Source of the DNA: Kumtagia sp964244725
GTDB lineage: Bacteria; Pseudomonadota; Alphaproteobacteria; Rhizobiales; Rhizobiaceae
DNA: 64,000 nt
NCBI GenBank assembly: GCA_964244725.1
Contig: CAXTJQ010000003.1
Coordinates: forward strand, 286,119-350,118
Direction of reading: 5' to 3'
Shown: positions 19,208-26,384 of the stretch, piece by piece
Layout: the number at the start of each line of letters is the position of its first letter
How positions within the stretch are numbered: the stretch's first letter is position 1
Notes under the pieces: model-generated
The model's input: only the letters and a program-made list of their open reading frames with translations
What the model was told of the DNA's origin: nothing
Database searches by the model: none
Translations under genes and position numbers: made by a program

Positions 19208-20074
19208 ATGTCCGAACTCAATGCGGCCGGCTCCGGCACATTCGCCATCGGTGGCGTGACGACGGTCAACCGGCTCGGTTTCGGCGCCATGCGCATCACG
19301 GGCCCCGGCATCTGGGGTCCGCCACGCGATCACGCGGAAGCGATCCGGATCCTGAAGCGGCTGCCGCAAATCGGCGTGAATTTCATCGATACAGCCGACT
19401 CCTATGGACCGGACGTGTCCGAGGAACTCATCCGGGAGGCGCTGCACCCCTATGACGATGTTTTTGTTGCGACAAAGGGCGGCCTGACCCGCGGCGGCCC
19501 CGACCAGTGGACGCCGAAAGGCGACCCGGCCTATCTCGAGGAGCGGGCAAAGGGCAGCCTGAAAAAGCTCGGCGTCGACCGGATCGGACTTTGGCAGCTG
19601 CACCGGATCGATCCTCGCGTGCCCGCCGACGATCAGTTCGGCGCGATCCGGTCGATGATCGACGAAGGCGTCATCCTGCACGCGGGCCTGAGCGAAGTGT
19701 CGGTCGCCGAGATCAAGGCGGCAAACAAGATATTCAAGGTCGCCACTGTCCAGAACCGCTACAATCTGGTCGATCGCGGCAGCGAGGATGTCCTCGATTA
19801 TTGCCAGGGGAACGGCATCGGTTTTATCCCGTGGTACCCGCTGGCCGCCGGCGGTCTGGCCAAGCCAGGCTCGCTGCTCGACGCGATCGCCAGGAAGCAC
19901 CGCGCGGCCCCGAGCCAGATCGCCTTGGCTTGGGTTCTGAAGCGAAGCCCTGTCATGCTGCCCATCCCGGGAACGTCGAGCGTGGCGCATGTCGACGAGA
20001 ACGTAGCGGCCGCGAACATTCGGCTGTCGGACGAGGATTTCAAGGCGCTCGACGAAGCCGGCAGGGCTGCATAG
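19208..20074 (+). CDS. Aldo/keto reductase
   Basis: 288 residues from ATG 19208 (the open frame extends upstream to 19088, but similarity begins with the strand TVNRLGFGAMRITGPG). (beta/alpha)8 fold: catalytic Asp and Tyr in FIDTADSYGP (about 63-72), Lys in FVATKGGL, His in LWQLHRID; NADPH site toward LPIPGTSSVAHVDEN. Reduces aldehydes or ketones to alcohols with NADPH. Follows the dehydrogenase by 155 bases; co-transcription with the sugar operon is possible but not certain. Confidence 0.88.
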   Translation: MSELNAAGSGTFAIGGVTTVNRLGFGAMRITGPGIWGPPRDHAEAIRILKRLPQIGVNFIDTADSYGPDVSEELIREALHPYDDVFVATKGGLTRGGPDQWTPKGDPAYLEERAKGSLKKLGVDRIGLWQLHRIDPRVPADDQFGAIRSMIDEGVILHAGLSEVSVAEIKAANKIFKVATVQNRYNLVDRGSEDVLDYCQGNGIGFIPWYPLAAGGLAKPGSLLDAIARKHRAAPSQIALAWVLKRSPVMLPIPGTSSVAHVDENVAAANIRLSDEDFKALDEAGRAA

Positions 20075-20087
20075 CGCCGCGAAGGTC

Positions 20088-20732
20088 CTACCAGCGGGCG
20101 ACGCGAGGCGCCAGCAGGCCTCCCGCCATCGCCAGGCCCAGAATGGAGATCGTATACCACACGGCGACGAACAGCGGCGAGTCGTCAGGACAATGCGCGG
20201 CATAAAAGCTGGCCGCGAGACCACCGGCGAGCAATCCGGCAGTCGCGCCGGCCGGGCCCGGATCGGTCGACGCGCCATACCTCAGCGCAGCAAGAAAGAC
20301 AGCCAGCGGCGCGGCGCCTATCAACGGAATGAAAGTCAGGCAGAGCACATTGTTCGTGCCGACCATCTTTGAAAGCCATTCCGCCGCCGGCAACGTCATC
20401 AGTTCCGCGACGATCGCCGCGCCAAGCAAAAACGGCGCGGCCAACAGCGCCTGCGGCGGAAGGCGGCGCCTCCCGGCGGGGCGCGAGAGGGCCTGCAGCA
20501 AACCGAATGCACTCAAGGCGAGCACAATCGTTACGACGAATTTGAACAGGAAGCGCGGCGAATGGACCGCCTGCGAGATGTCGTGACGCGGACCGAGCAT
20601 CATGAAGAAAGCGGAAGCCGCCAGCCCGATCGAAAGCAGCCACGCGCCTCCCCACACGGCGGTGAAGGTTGGCCTGGCGCGACCGGCGTCCGCGGCGATG
20701 GCCTTGATGAGGTCCCGGGTTTGCATCTTCAT
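20088..20732 (-). CDS. nrsF: NrsF-type membrane anti-sigma factor (DUF1109)
   Basis: 214 residues with six membrane segments after a cytoplasmic N-terminus (about 1-25) that would hold the sigma factor. Only two cysteines, Cys131 (NNVLCLTF) and Cys181 (YAAHCPDDS), fall at the positions of the cysteine pair needed for stress sensing in Caulobacter NrsF. Its ATG overlaps the sigma-factor stop (ATGA), so the pair is translated together. Expected to hold SigF at the membrane until oxidants or metals modify the thiols. Assignment rests on family features plus context. Confidence 0.88.
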   Translation of the reverse strand: MKMQTRDLIKAIAADAGRARPTFTAVWGGAWLLSIGLAASAFFMMLGPRHDISQAVHSPRFLFKFVVTIVLALSAFGLLQALSRPAGRRRLPPQALLAAPFLLGAAIVAELMTLPAAEWLSKMVGTNNVLCLTFIPLIGAAPLAVFLAALRYGASTDPGPAGATAGLLAGGLAASFYAAHCPDDSPLFVAVWYTISILGLAMAGGLLAPRVARW

Positions 20733-21265
20733 GTCCGTCCAAACCGCTTGGAGATTGCGCTCAGGCCGCGGTGCAAAGACACACGGACGGCGGTTTCGTT
20801 CATGCCTAGGCGCCTAGCCGTTTCGCCGATGGACAAGCCCTCGACCGAGATCGCCGTCACGACGCTTTTCTGACCCGGCGCCAACGTATCGAGCACTGTC
20901 CCGATATCGCGTCCGCTGACCGCATCCGGTTCGGGCTGCGCGAAGGTTTCGGCGATCTCGTCGATCTCGAGTTCGATGCGCCGGCCCCGCCGACGGAAGG
21001 CGTCGATTAACTTGAACCGGGCAATCGCGAAAACCCAGGGCAAGACCGGTGCGTCGGCGATCCACGTATGGCGCTTCAAATGGATAGCGAGCAATGTTTC
21101 CTGCACGATGTCCTCGGCGTCGACCCCGCCCGTCACGATGCGCCGACGGGCGAAGCCGCGAACGAGGGCGGCGATGCCCTCCAGAAAGACGGCATAGGCT
21201 CTCTCGTCCCCAGCGATCGCTCTCCGCAACAAGTCGGCAAGCTCGTCGTCGTCCCTGCCGTTCAA
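20729..21265 (-). CDS. sigF: ECF sigma factor, SigF type
   Basis: 178 residues. Region 2 about 20-90 (region 2.2: DAEDIVQETLLAIHLKRHTW; LPWVFAIARFKLIDAFRRRGR), region 4 about 120-175 with the helix-turn-helix LSIGETARRLGMNETAVRVSLHRGL. No C-terminal extension. Partner nrsF follows by overlap. Its own upstream DNA carries GTAAC-N17-CGAA on the minus strand, the motif also found before four neighbouring transcription units, so autoregulation and local control are likely. Confidence 0.92.
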   Translation of the reverse strand: MNGRDDDELADLLRRAIAGDERAYAVFLEGIAALVRGFARRRIVTGGVDAEDIVQETLLAIHLKRHTWIADAPVLPWVFAIARFKLIDAFRRRGRRIELEIDEIAETFAQPEPDAVSGRDIGTVLDTLAPGQKSVVTAISVEGLSIGETARRLGMNETAVRVSLHRGLSAISKRFGRT

Positions 21266-21281
21266 CCTCGGTCTCCACCCA

Positions 21282-21307
21282 TTCGCCGTACCGGGCGGCC
21301 TTGTTAC
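21282..21307 (-). promoter_or_regulatory. SigF-type promoter of sigF-nrsF
   Basis: Minus-strand GTAAC (21307-21303), 17-base spacer, CGAA (21285-21282), 17 bases before the sigF start. Same -35/-10 pair as at 23192, 23650 and 24463. Confidence 0.72.
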
Positions 21308-21368
21308 GCATGTGCGGAAATAATGTCCAAGTCGGCAAGACGATCACGAAGTCGTGTTGTCTCCCGGT

Positions 21369-21393
21369 GTAACGCGAAGGCCGCCCCAGCGAA
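21369..21393 (+). promoter_or_regulatory. SigF-type promoter of the cytochrome b / molybdoenzyme operon
   Basis: GTAAC (21369-21373), 16-base spacer, CGAA (21390-21393). The spacer is one base shorter than in the other four copies. About 80 bases before the cytochrome start and divergent from the sigF promoter. Confidence 0.62.
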
Positions 21394-21474
21394 GAAGAAA
21401 CGACTTCGGTCGTGGCGCGGCGGGCCGGGCGTGATAGGTCGGATGGCGCGGCTGTCCGCGAAAGGACCCTGAAC

Positions 21475-22353
21475 ATGGATGATTTGAGGGAAGCTAAGTC
21501 CAAGGCGACGGTCCGACCGGCGCCGGTAGTCAAGCCGCTCATCTACAGGCAGTTCCTGTCGACGCGCGTCGCCCATTGGACATGGGCCGTGGCCCTGTTC
21601 TTCCTGTTGCTTTCGGGGCTGCAAATTTTCAACGCCCATCCCACGCTCTATTTCGGCAAGCAATCGGGTTTTGGTTTCGACAACGAAGTGCTCGCCATGC
21701 GCGCCGAAACGACGCCCGAGGGGGCGGCCGTCGGCTACACCCGCGTCTTGGGCGCCCGCTTCGACACCACAGGCCTGCTCGGCCTTTCCGAGCGGGACGG
21801 CAGGGCCGCCAAGCGCGGGTTCCCCGCGTGGGCGACCATCCCGTCCTACCAGGACCTCGGCACGGGGCGCGTCGTGCATTTCTTCTTCGCCTGGATCTTG
21901 GTGATCACCTTGGCGGTCTGGCTCGTCGGCAGCCTTATTAACGGTCACCTGCGGCGCGACCTCGCGCCCCGCGCCGACGACCTGCGCAAACTGCCGCGCG
22001 ATATCATCGATCACGCGAAGCTGAGGTTTCATCATACGCGCGACTACAACACGCTGCAGAAGCTCGCCTATGGCGGCGTATTGTTCGTCGTCTTCCCCCT
22101 CGTCATTCTGACGGGACTTGCGATGTCGCCGACGATGAACGCGGTCGTTCCCTTCCTGGCCGAAGCGTTCGGCGGCCGGCAGACGGCGCGCACGATCCAC
22201 TTTTGCATGATGCTGCTGCTGGTTGGATTTTTCATCGTGCATATCCTCATGGTTCTGGCCGCCGGACCGCTCAACGAATTGCGCTCGATCGTCACCGGCT
22301 GGTACCGGATCGATCCGCCGGCATCCCCTGATTCAGAAGCCGGAAAGGTCTGA
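21475..22353 (+). CDS. Cytochrome b561-type membrane protein, partner of the molybdoenzyme
   Basis: 292 residues; start ATG 21475 with GAAAGGA 8-14 bases before. Four clear membrane segments: about 28-48 (VAHWTWAVALFFLLLSGL), 125-150 (VVHFFFAWILVITLAVWLVG), 200-220 (GGVLFVVFPLVILTGLAM) and 240-262 (TIHFCMMLLLVGFFIVHILMV), each with or next to a His able to bind heme b. Family: Ni/Fe-hydrogenase or formate-dehydrogenase type b cytochromes (PF01292), not the FRD-like MsrQ/YedZ. It should feed quinol electrons to the lipoprotein molybdoenzyme that begins three bases after its stop. Confidence 0.87.
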   Translation: MDDLREAKSKATVRPAPVVKPLIYRQFLSTRVAHWTWAVALFFLLLSGLQIFNAHPTLYFGKQSGFGFDNEVLAMRAETTPEGAAVGYTRVLGARFDTTGLLGLSERDGRAAKRGFPAWATIPSYQDLGTGRVVHFFFAWILVITLAVWLVGSLINGHLRRDLAPRADDLRKLPRDIIDHAKLRFHHTRDYNTLQKLAYGGVLFVVFPLVILTGLAMSPTMNAVVPFLAEAFGGRQTARTIHFCMMLLLVGFFIVHILMVLAAGPLNELRSIVTGWYRIDPPASPDSEAGKV

Positions 22354-22355
22354 CG

Positions 22356-23144
22356 ATGGCCGGTTTCAAACTCTCCCGCCGCTCTTTCCTGACCGGCGCC
22401 GCGCTCGGCGGTTCGAGCCTGGCGCTCGGCGGCTGCGATCTGCTGGACGGCTACGGCCGCGACAGCGGCGTCCGCGATGTTCTCGAGAGCGCGAACGATC
22501 TGACCTATCGCGTGCAAAGGCTTCTCGCGGGGCGCGGCGCCCTGGCTCAGGAGTTCAACGAGGCCGACATCCGCCAGCCGCAACGGCCCAACGGCGTCAC
22601 CGCTCCGGAAAACGAGGACTACAAGGCGTTGCTCGCCGGCAATTTCGCCGACTGGCGGCTCGTGGTCGGCGGGCTGGTTGAAAATCCGCTCTCGCTCTCG
22701 CTCTCGCAACTGCAGGCGATGCCGTCGCGCACCCAGATCACGCGTCACGATTGCGTCGAAGGGTGGAGTTGCATCGCCAAATGGACGGGCGTGCCGCTGT
22801 CCATCGTCCTCGACCAGGCCAAGCCCAAGCCGTCCGCCCGCTACGCCCTGTTCCAGTGCATGGACGTGATCGACCGCGATTTCTCGGGCGACATCAAATA
22901 TTACGGCTCCATCGACCTGATCGATGCGCGTCATCCGCAGACGATCCTGGCCTATGGCGTCAACGGCAAACCCCTGCCGGTCGAGAACGGAGCGCCTTTG
23001 CGGGTGCGGGTCGAGCGCCAACTCGGCTACAAGATGCCGAAATACGTCGGCAAGATCGAGCTCGTCGACAGCTTCGCGCCGTTCGGCCAAGGCCAAGGCG
23101 GTTACTGGGAGGACAACGGCTACGATTGGTACGGCGGAATCTGA
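22356..23144 (+). CDS. Periplasmic sulfite-oxidase-fold molybdoenzyme, YedY/MsrP-like
   Basis: 262 residues. N-terminus combines a twin-arginine motif (LSRRSFLTG) with a lipobox LALGGC (Cys27), so it is predicted to be exported folded with cofactor and lipid-anchored. Molybdenum-ligand Cys133 lies in TRHDCVEGWSCIAKW, the sulfite-oxidase-fold hallmark. C-terminal residues YKMPKYVGKIELVD and GGYWEDNGYDWYGGI are typical of the small YedY-like group. MsrP reduces oxidised methionine in periplasmic proteins; the SigF promoter, Met-rich peptide and Msr enzymes nearby favour that role. The exact substrate is inferred. Confidence 0.85.
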   Translation: MAGFKLSRRSFLTGAALGGSSLALGGCDLLDGYGRDSGVRDVLESANDLTYRVQRLLAGRGALAQEFNEADIRQPQRPNGVTAPENEDYKALLAGNFADWRLVVGGLVENPLSLSLSQLQAMPSRTQITRHDCVEGWSCIAKWTGVPLSIVLDQAKPKPSARYALFQCMDVIDRDFSGDIKYYGSIDLIDARHPQTILAYGVNGKPLPVENGAPLRVRVERQLGYKMPKYVGKIELVDSFAPFGQGQGGYWEDNGYDWYGGI

Positions 23145-23191
23145 CGCTTTGCGCGAAAGTCGAGAAATTTTTCACCAATAATTTGGAAGAC

Positions 23192-23217
23192 GTAACAAAC
23201 CCGTTCCGTTCATCGAA
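23192..23217 (+). promoter_or_regulatory. SigF-type promoter of the Met-rich peptide gene
   Basis: GTAAC (23192-23196), 17-base spacer, CGAA (23214-23217); flanked by AAGAC upstream, as in the copy at 23650. Predicted transcription start about 40 bases before the ATG. Confidence 0.72.
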
Positions 23218-23267
23218 GCAAAGGCAGGGGAATGTTCCCCGACAACGGAAACGGTGAGGAATTCGTT

Positions 23268-23546
23268 ATGTTGAAAATCACGCTCGCGGCCGCTCTTCTC
23301 GCAGTCGCTTTCGCCCCGCCCGCATTCGCCGCGAATGCGATGAAGACCGACGACGCGATGATGATGAAATGCGACGACGCGTCGATGATGAAGGTGCAGG
23401 CCGAGATGGACAAGGTCACCGATCCGGCGATGAAGGAGATGGCCATGAAGGAAATGGACATGGCCAAGGACTCCATGAAGGCCGAGAAGATGGACGACTG
23501 CACGATGCATATCGATGGCGCGATGAAGGCGATGACCAAGGGCTGA
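23268..23546 (+). CDS. Exported methionine-rich peptide, MrpX-like
   Basis: 92 residues. Signal peptide 1-21 (LAAALLAVAFAPPAFA/A). The mature 71 residues contain 17 Met, often as MKxM or DxAM units (MKEMAMKEMDMAKDSMKAEK), with many Asp, Glu and Lys and two Cys. GTGAGGA lies 8-14 bases before ATG 23268. Comparable SigF-controlled peptides (MrpX in Azospira) act as periplasmic sinks for hypochlorous acid, being oxidised on methionine and then repaired by a methionine sulfoxide reductase. Own SigF promoter upstream and a strong terminator downstream: a monocistronic, probably abundant product. Confidence 0.85.
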   Translation: MLKITLAAALLAVAFAPPAFAANAMKTDDAMMMKCDDASMMKVQAEMDKVTDPAMKEMAMKEMDMAKDSMKAEKMDDCTMHIDGAMKAMTKG

Positions 23547-23563
23547 TCGCCCCGCGGGTGCTT

Positions 23564-23593
23564 GAAGCGGCGCCGGATAGCCGGCGCCGCTTC
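23564..23593 (+). terminator. Terminator after the Met-rich peptide gene
   Basis: Perfect 13-bp stem (23564-23576 with 23581-23593; core GCGGCGCCGG/CCGGCGCCGC) and ATAG loop, followed by ATTGTG. No long T-run but a very stable hairpin. It separates this gene from the next SigF-controlled unit. Confidence 0.7.
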
Positions 23594-23649
23594 ATTGTGA
23601 TGTGCGTCAACCCGAGCGAGCGGCCCTTCGATCACTCCGGCGTGAAGAC

Positions 23650-23675
23650 GTAACGAACCCACCCAGGGCCGCGAA
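23650..23675 (+). promoter_or_regulatory. SigF-type promoter of the DUF1223 gene
   Basis: GTAAC (23650-23654), 17-base spacer, CGAA (23672-23675); the 10 bases AGACGTAACR and following AACCCR match the copy at 23192. Confidence 0.72.
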
Positions 23676-23727
23676 TGCCTTTCAGGACCGTCAGCCGACG
23701 CTCCCCACTCGGATCGGAACCAGGGCG

Positions 23728-24429
23728 ATGAAACTGTCGAACATCCTGTCGAGAGCGGTTTTACTGGCGTCTGCTTTCGCCGCGTCGATCGGCATCGCCG
23801 ATGCCGCCGACAAGCGCCCGGTGGTGGTCGAGCTCTTCACCAGCCAGGGCTGCTCGTCCTGCCCGCCCGCCAACGCGAATTTGATCGAACTGAGCAAGCG
23901 CTCCGATGTCCTCGCCCTGAGTTTCGCCGTCACCTACTGGGACTATCTCGGCTGGAAGGATATTTTCGGCAAGCCGGAGTTCACGAAGCGCCAGGCGGTC
24001 TACGAGCCGGCTCTGGGCGAGCAGGGGTCGTTCACCCCGCAGATGGTCGTCGACGGCCGTGCGAGCAACGTCGGATTTCGCATCGGCGAAGTGGAGCGGC
24101 TCATCGCCGCCGCGAACGTCGACGGAGGCCCGGCCATCATTGTCGCCGCCGGCATGGTGTCGATCGCGGCGGGCCGCGCGCCGTCGGAAGGCGCGGATGT
24201 CTGGCTCGTCCGCTACGATCCGAACCTCGTCGAGGTCCCGGTCAAGCGAGGCGAGAACTCGGGCGCAACCCTGCCGCATACTCACGTCGTCCATGCGCTC
24301 GAGAAACTTGGACGGTGGAGCGGCGACGAAGCATCCTTCGATCTGCCTGCGGCCCCGGCTGGGCTGCGCACCGCCATTCTCGTCCAGACGCCGCGCGGCG
24401 GGCCGATTCTCGGCGCGGCGACCAATTGA
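23728..24429 (+). CDS. Exported thioredoxin-like protein, DUF1223
   Basis: 233 residues from ATG 23728. Signal peptide about 1-26 (VLLASAFAASIGIADA/A). Thioredoxin-like fold with a C-x2-C pair, FTSQGCSSCPPAN (Cys42, Cys45), and the conserved TYWDYLGWKDIFG and GSFTPQMVVDG. The active-site pair makes a periplasmic thiol-disulfide role likely. It has its own SigF promoter and lies just before msrB, so it is a candidate reductant for the single-cysteine Msr enzymes; that link is inference. Confidence 0.85.
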   Translation: MKLSNILSRAVLLASAFAASIGIADAADKRPVVVELFTSQGCSSCPPANANLIELSKRSDVLALSFAVTYWDYLGWKDIFGKPEFTKRQAVYEPALGEQGSFTPQMVVDGRASNVGFRIGEVERLIAAANVDGGPAIIVAAGMVSIAAGRAPSEGADVWLVRYDPNLVEVPVKRGENSGATLPHTHVVHALEKLGRWSGDEASFDLPAAPAGLRTAILVQTPRGGPILGAATN

Positions 24430-24462
24430 AGCTGCCGACGCCTGGCTTATTTGCGTCGATCC

Positions 24463-24488
24463 GTAACAATTCGACGCCGGCGTTCGTA
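24463..24488 (+). promoter_or_regulatory. SigF-type promoter of msrB-msrA
   Basis: GTAAC (24463-24467), 17-base spacer, CGTA (24485-24488). The -10 differs by one base from the CGAA of the other copies. Confidence 0.62.
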
Positions 24489-24525
24489 TCTCATTCAAGA
24501 AGCTTCGATGGCTGAAAGGATCAAG

Positions 24526-25020
24526 ATGATGATGACACGTCGAGAAATACTCAGTGGCGGTGTGTGCGGCCTGGCGGTTTTGGCCGCAACCGGCGCTGTC
24601 GGGACCGGGCCGCTTTGGGCGGCCGTGGAAAAGGTCAGCCACACCGACGACGAATGGCGCAAGCTCTTGACGGCCGACCAATATTCGGTTCTCCGCCAGG
24701 AAGGGACGGAGCGTCCGTTCACCAGCGCCTTGAACGACGAGCATCGGGCCGGGACGTTCAGCTGCGCCGGCTGCAACCTGCCGCTCTATTCGTCCACGAC
24801 CAAATTCGACAGCGGCACCGGGTGGCCGAGCTTCTGGGCGCCCATTGACGGCGGGGTGGAGACCAAGGACGACGGCTCTCTCGGCATGACCCGCACGGCC
24901 GTGATGTGCGCGCGGTGCGATGGCCATCTCGGCCATGTTTTCAACGATGGACCTCAGCCGACCGGTCTGCGCTACTGCATGAACGGCGTCGCGATGACGT
25001 TCGCCGCCGCCGCCGCGTGA
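24526..25020 (+). CDS. msrB: Exported peptide-methionine (R)-S-oxide reductase
   Basis: 164 residues if started at the ATG triplet beginning 24526, chosen for the GAAAGGA site at 24513-24519; an ATG at 24508 would add six residues. N-terminus is a Tat-like signal (TRREILSGGVCGLAVLAA). Zinc cysteines C80/C83 (FSCAGC) and C128/C131 (VMCARC); catalytic Cys151 in LRYCMNGVAM. The spot that often holds a resolving Cys (SGCGWPSF) reads SGTGWPSF. Export is unusual for a lone MsrB and fits a periplasmic protein-repair role. Likely an operon with msrA 76 bases downstream. Confidence 0.9.
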   Translation: MMMTRREILSGGVCGLAVLAATGAVGTGPLWAAVEKVSHTDDEWRKLLTADQYSVLRQEGTERPFTSALNDEHRAGTFSCAGCNLPLYSSTTKFDSGTGWPSFWAPIDGGVETKDDGSLGMTRTAVMCARCDGHLGHVFNDGPQPTGLRYCMNGVAMTFAAAAA

Positions 25021-25096
25021 CCCTCGGACACGAATGGCTGCGACGCCAGCGATTGGCGGCGCGTCCCCAACCATTTCAAATGCAAGGAGACACGAC

Positions 25097-25846
25097 ATGA
25101 CGACTTCCACGACGGGCATGACAAAGACCTGGTTCGCCGGCAAGCGGGGGCCGGTCCTTTTTGGCGCCTCGATCCTGGCGCTTGCGGCGACCTTCGGCGC
25201 GGCGACGCGGGGATCGGCGGAGACGGCGATCAAGGTCCCGCCGCCTGCGATGAGCGAGGTGAAATCGACGGTGGCCACCGAGAAGGCCGTCATCGCCGGC
25301 GGTTGCTTCTGGGGCGTTCAGGGCGTGTTCCAGCATGTGAAGGGCGTCAAGAACGCCGTGTCGGGCTATGCCGGCGGCGACGCAGCCACGGCGCAGTACG
25401 AGACGGTGAGCGGCGGGTCGACGGGCCATGCGGAAGCCGTCGAGATCACCTTCGACCCGAAAATCGTCAGCTACGGCAAGCTCCTGCAGGTCTATTTCTC
25501 CGTGGCGCACAATCCCACCGAGTTGAACCGCCAGGGTCCCGACACTGGCACGCAGTACCGTTCGACGATCTTCGCCGCGAGCGACTCCCAGAAGCAGGTC
25601 GCGCAAGCCTATATCGAGCAGCTCGACAAGGCGAAGACCTATGACGCGCCGATCGTCACGACGATCGAAACCTCGAAGGCTTTCTATCCGGCCGAATTGT
25701 ATCACCAGGACTATGCGACGCTCCACCCCGACAGCGGCTACATCGCGACCTTCGACCTTCCGAAGATCGACAATCTCGGCAAGATGTTTCCCGAACTCTA
25801 CAGCGCCAAGCCGACCCTCGTTTCCGTTGCCGGCGTGACGAACTAG
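25097..25846 (+). CDS. msrA: Exported peptide-methionine (S)-S-oxide reductase
   Basis: 249 residues from ATG 25097 behind AAGGAG (25084-25089). A membrane/signal segment lies at about 20-36 (VLFGASILALAATFGAA), then a linker and the MsrA domain with catalytic Cys70 in AGGCFWGVQGVF. This is the only cysteine in the protein, so no resolving Cys exists and an outside thiol must recycle it. Also visible: GYAGG, GHAEAVEI and the conserved YHQDY region. Pairs with msrB to repair both methionine sulfoxide diastereomers outside the cytoplasm. Confidence 0.92.
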   Translation: MTTSTTGMTKTWFAGKRGPVLFGASILALAATFGAATRGSAETAIKVPPPAMSEVKSTVATEKAVIAGGCFWGVQGVFQHVKGVKNAVSGYAGGDAATAQYETVSGGSTGHAEAVEITFDPKIVSYGKLLQVYFSVAHNPTELNRQGPDTGTQYRSTIFAASDSQKQVAQAYIEQLDKAKTYDAPIVTTIETSKAFYPAELYHQDYATLHPDSGYIATFDLPKIDNLGKMFPELYSAKPTLVSVAGVTN

Positions 25847-25889
25847 GCTTCGTGGACAAAGGTTGACGTGCGACTCTGGAATTGATTCA

Positions 25890-25911
25890 AGGCTTCTTTT
25901 AGAGGAAGCCT
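25890..25911. other. Small hairpin after msrA
   Basis: AGGCTTC (25890-25896) and GAAGCCT (25905-25911) form a perfect 7-bp stem with an 8-base loop; no T-run follows on the plus strand. Could be a weak terminator for msrBA. Confidence 0.3.
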
Positions 25912-25920
25912 CTCCGGGGG

Positions 25921-26384
25921 TGTCAGGCAGCAGCGGCCAGCCCGTCCTCCTCGACCTGTCCGGCAACGAGCTGTCGATCGACACGCTGGCGACGTCGAAG
26001 ACCTTCCTCGACATGGACGGCGACGGCTACCAGCGGCGCACGGCGTGGGCGGGCGCGGGGACGGGGGTGCTGGACGCGGACGGCGACGGCAAGATCAGCC
26101 GCTCGTCGGAGTTCGCGTTTACGGAGTGGGACGCGAGCGCCGACAGCGACCTCGAGGCGCTGCGCCGCGTGTTCGACACCAACCACAACGACAAGCTCGA
26201 TTCCGGCGACGCGCGCTGGGGCGAGTTCAGGATATCGCTGAACGGCGCGCTTGTTTCCATGGCGAGCCAGGGCCTTGCCTCGATCGATCTGATCGCGGCC
26301 GGCAGCGGCCAGCGCTTCGAGGACGGCTCGGCGATCACCGGGACGGCGAAGTTCACGCGCACCAGCGGCGCGACCACCGTCTGA
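25921..26384 (+). pseudogene. Fragment of an RTX-type calcium-binding surface protein
   Basis: Recognisable similarity starts near 25930 (QPVLLDLSGNEL) and runs to TGA 26382-26384. It holds three Asp-rich calcium-loop-like motifs: FLDMDGDGYQRRTAW, VLDADGDGKISRSSEF and VFDTNHNDKLDSGD, in the order seen near the C-terminus of very large RTX or repeat adhesins. There is no plausible start or ribosome binding site in front, and the expected thousands of residues upstream are absent: msrA ends only 75 bases earlier. Interpreted as a leftover C-terminal piece after deletion or insertion. A short functional protein is unlikely. Confidence 0.65.

Noticed and set aside
22684..22710. CTCTCG repeats as a phase-variable tract
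   Set aside because: Only a few units, inside the coding sequence of the molybdoenzyme where they encode an ordinary SLSLSLS stretch; too short for confident slippage.
25863..26384. RTX-like ORF as an intact short gene
   Set aside because: No ribosome binding site, no signal or secretion region before the calcium loops, and the N-terminal 20 codons look unrelated; recorded as a pseudogene fragment.
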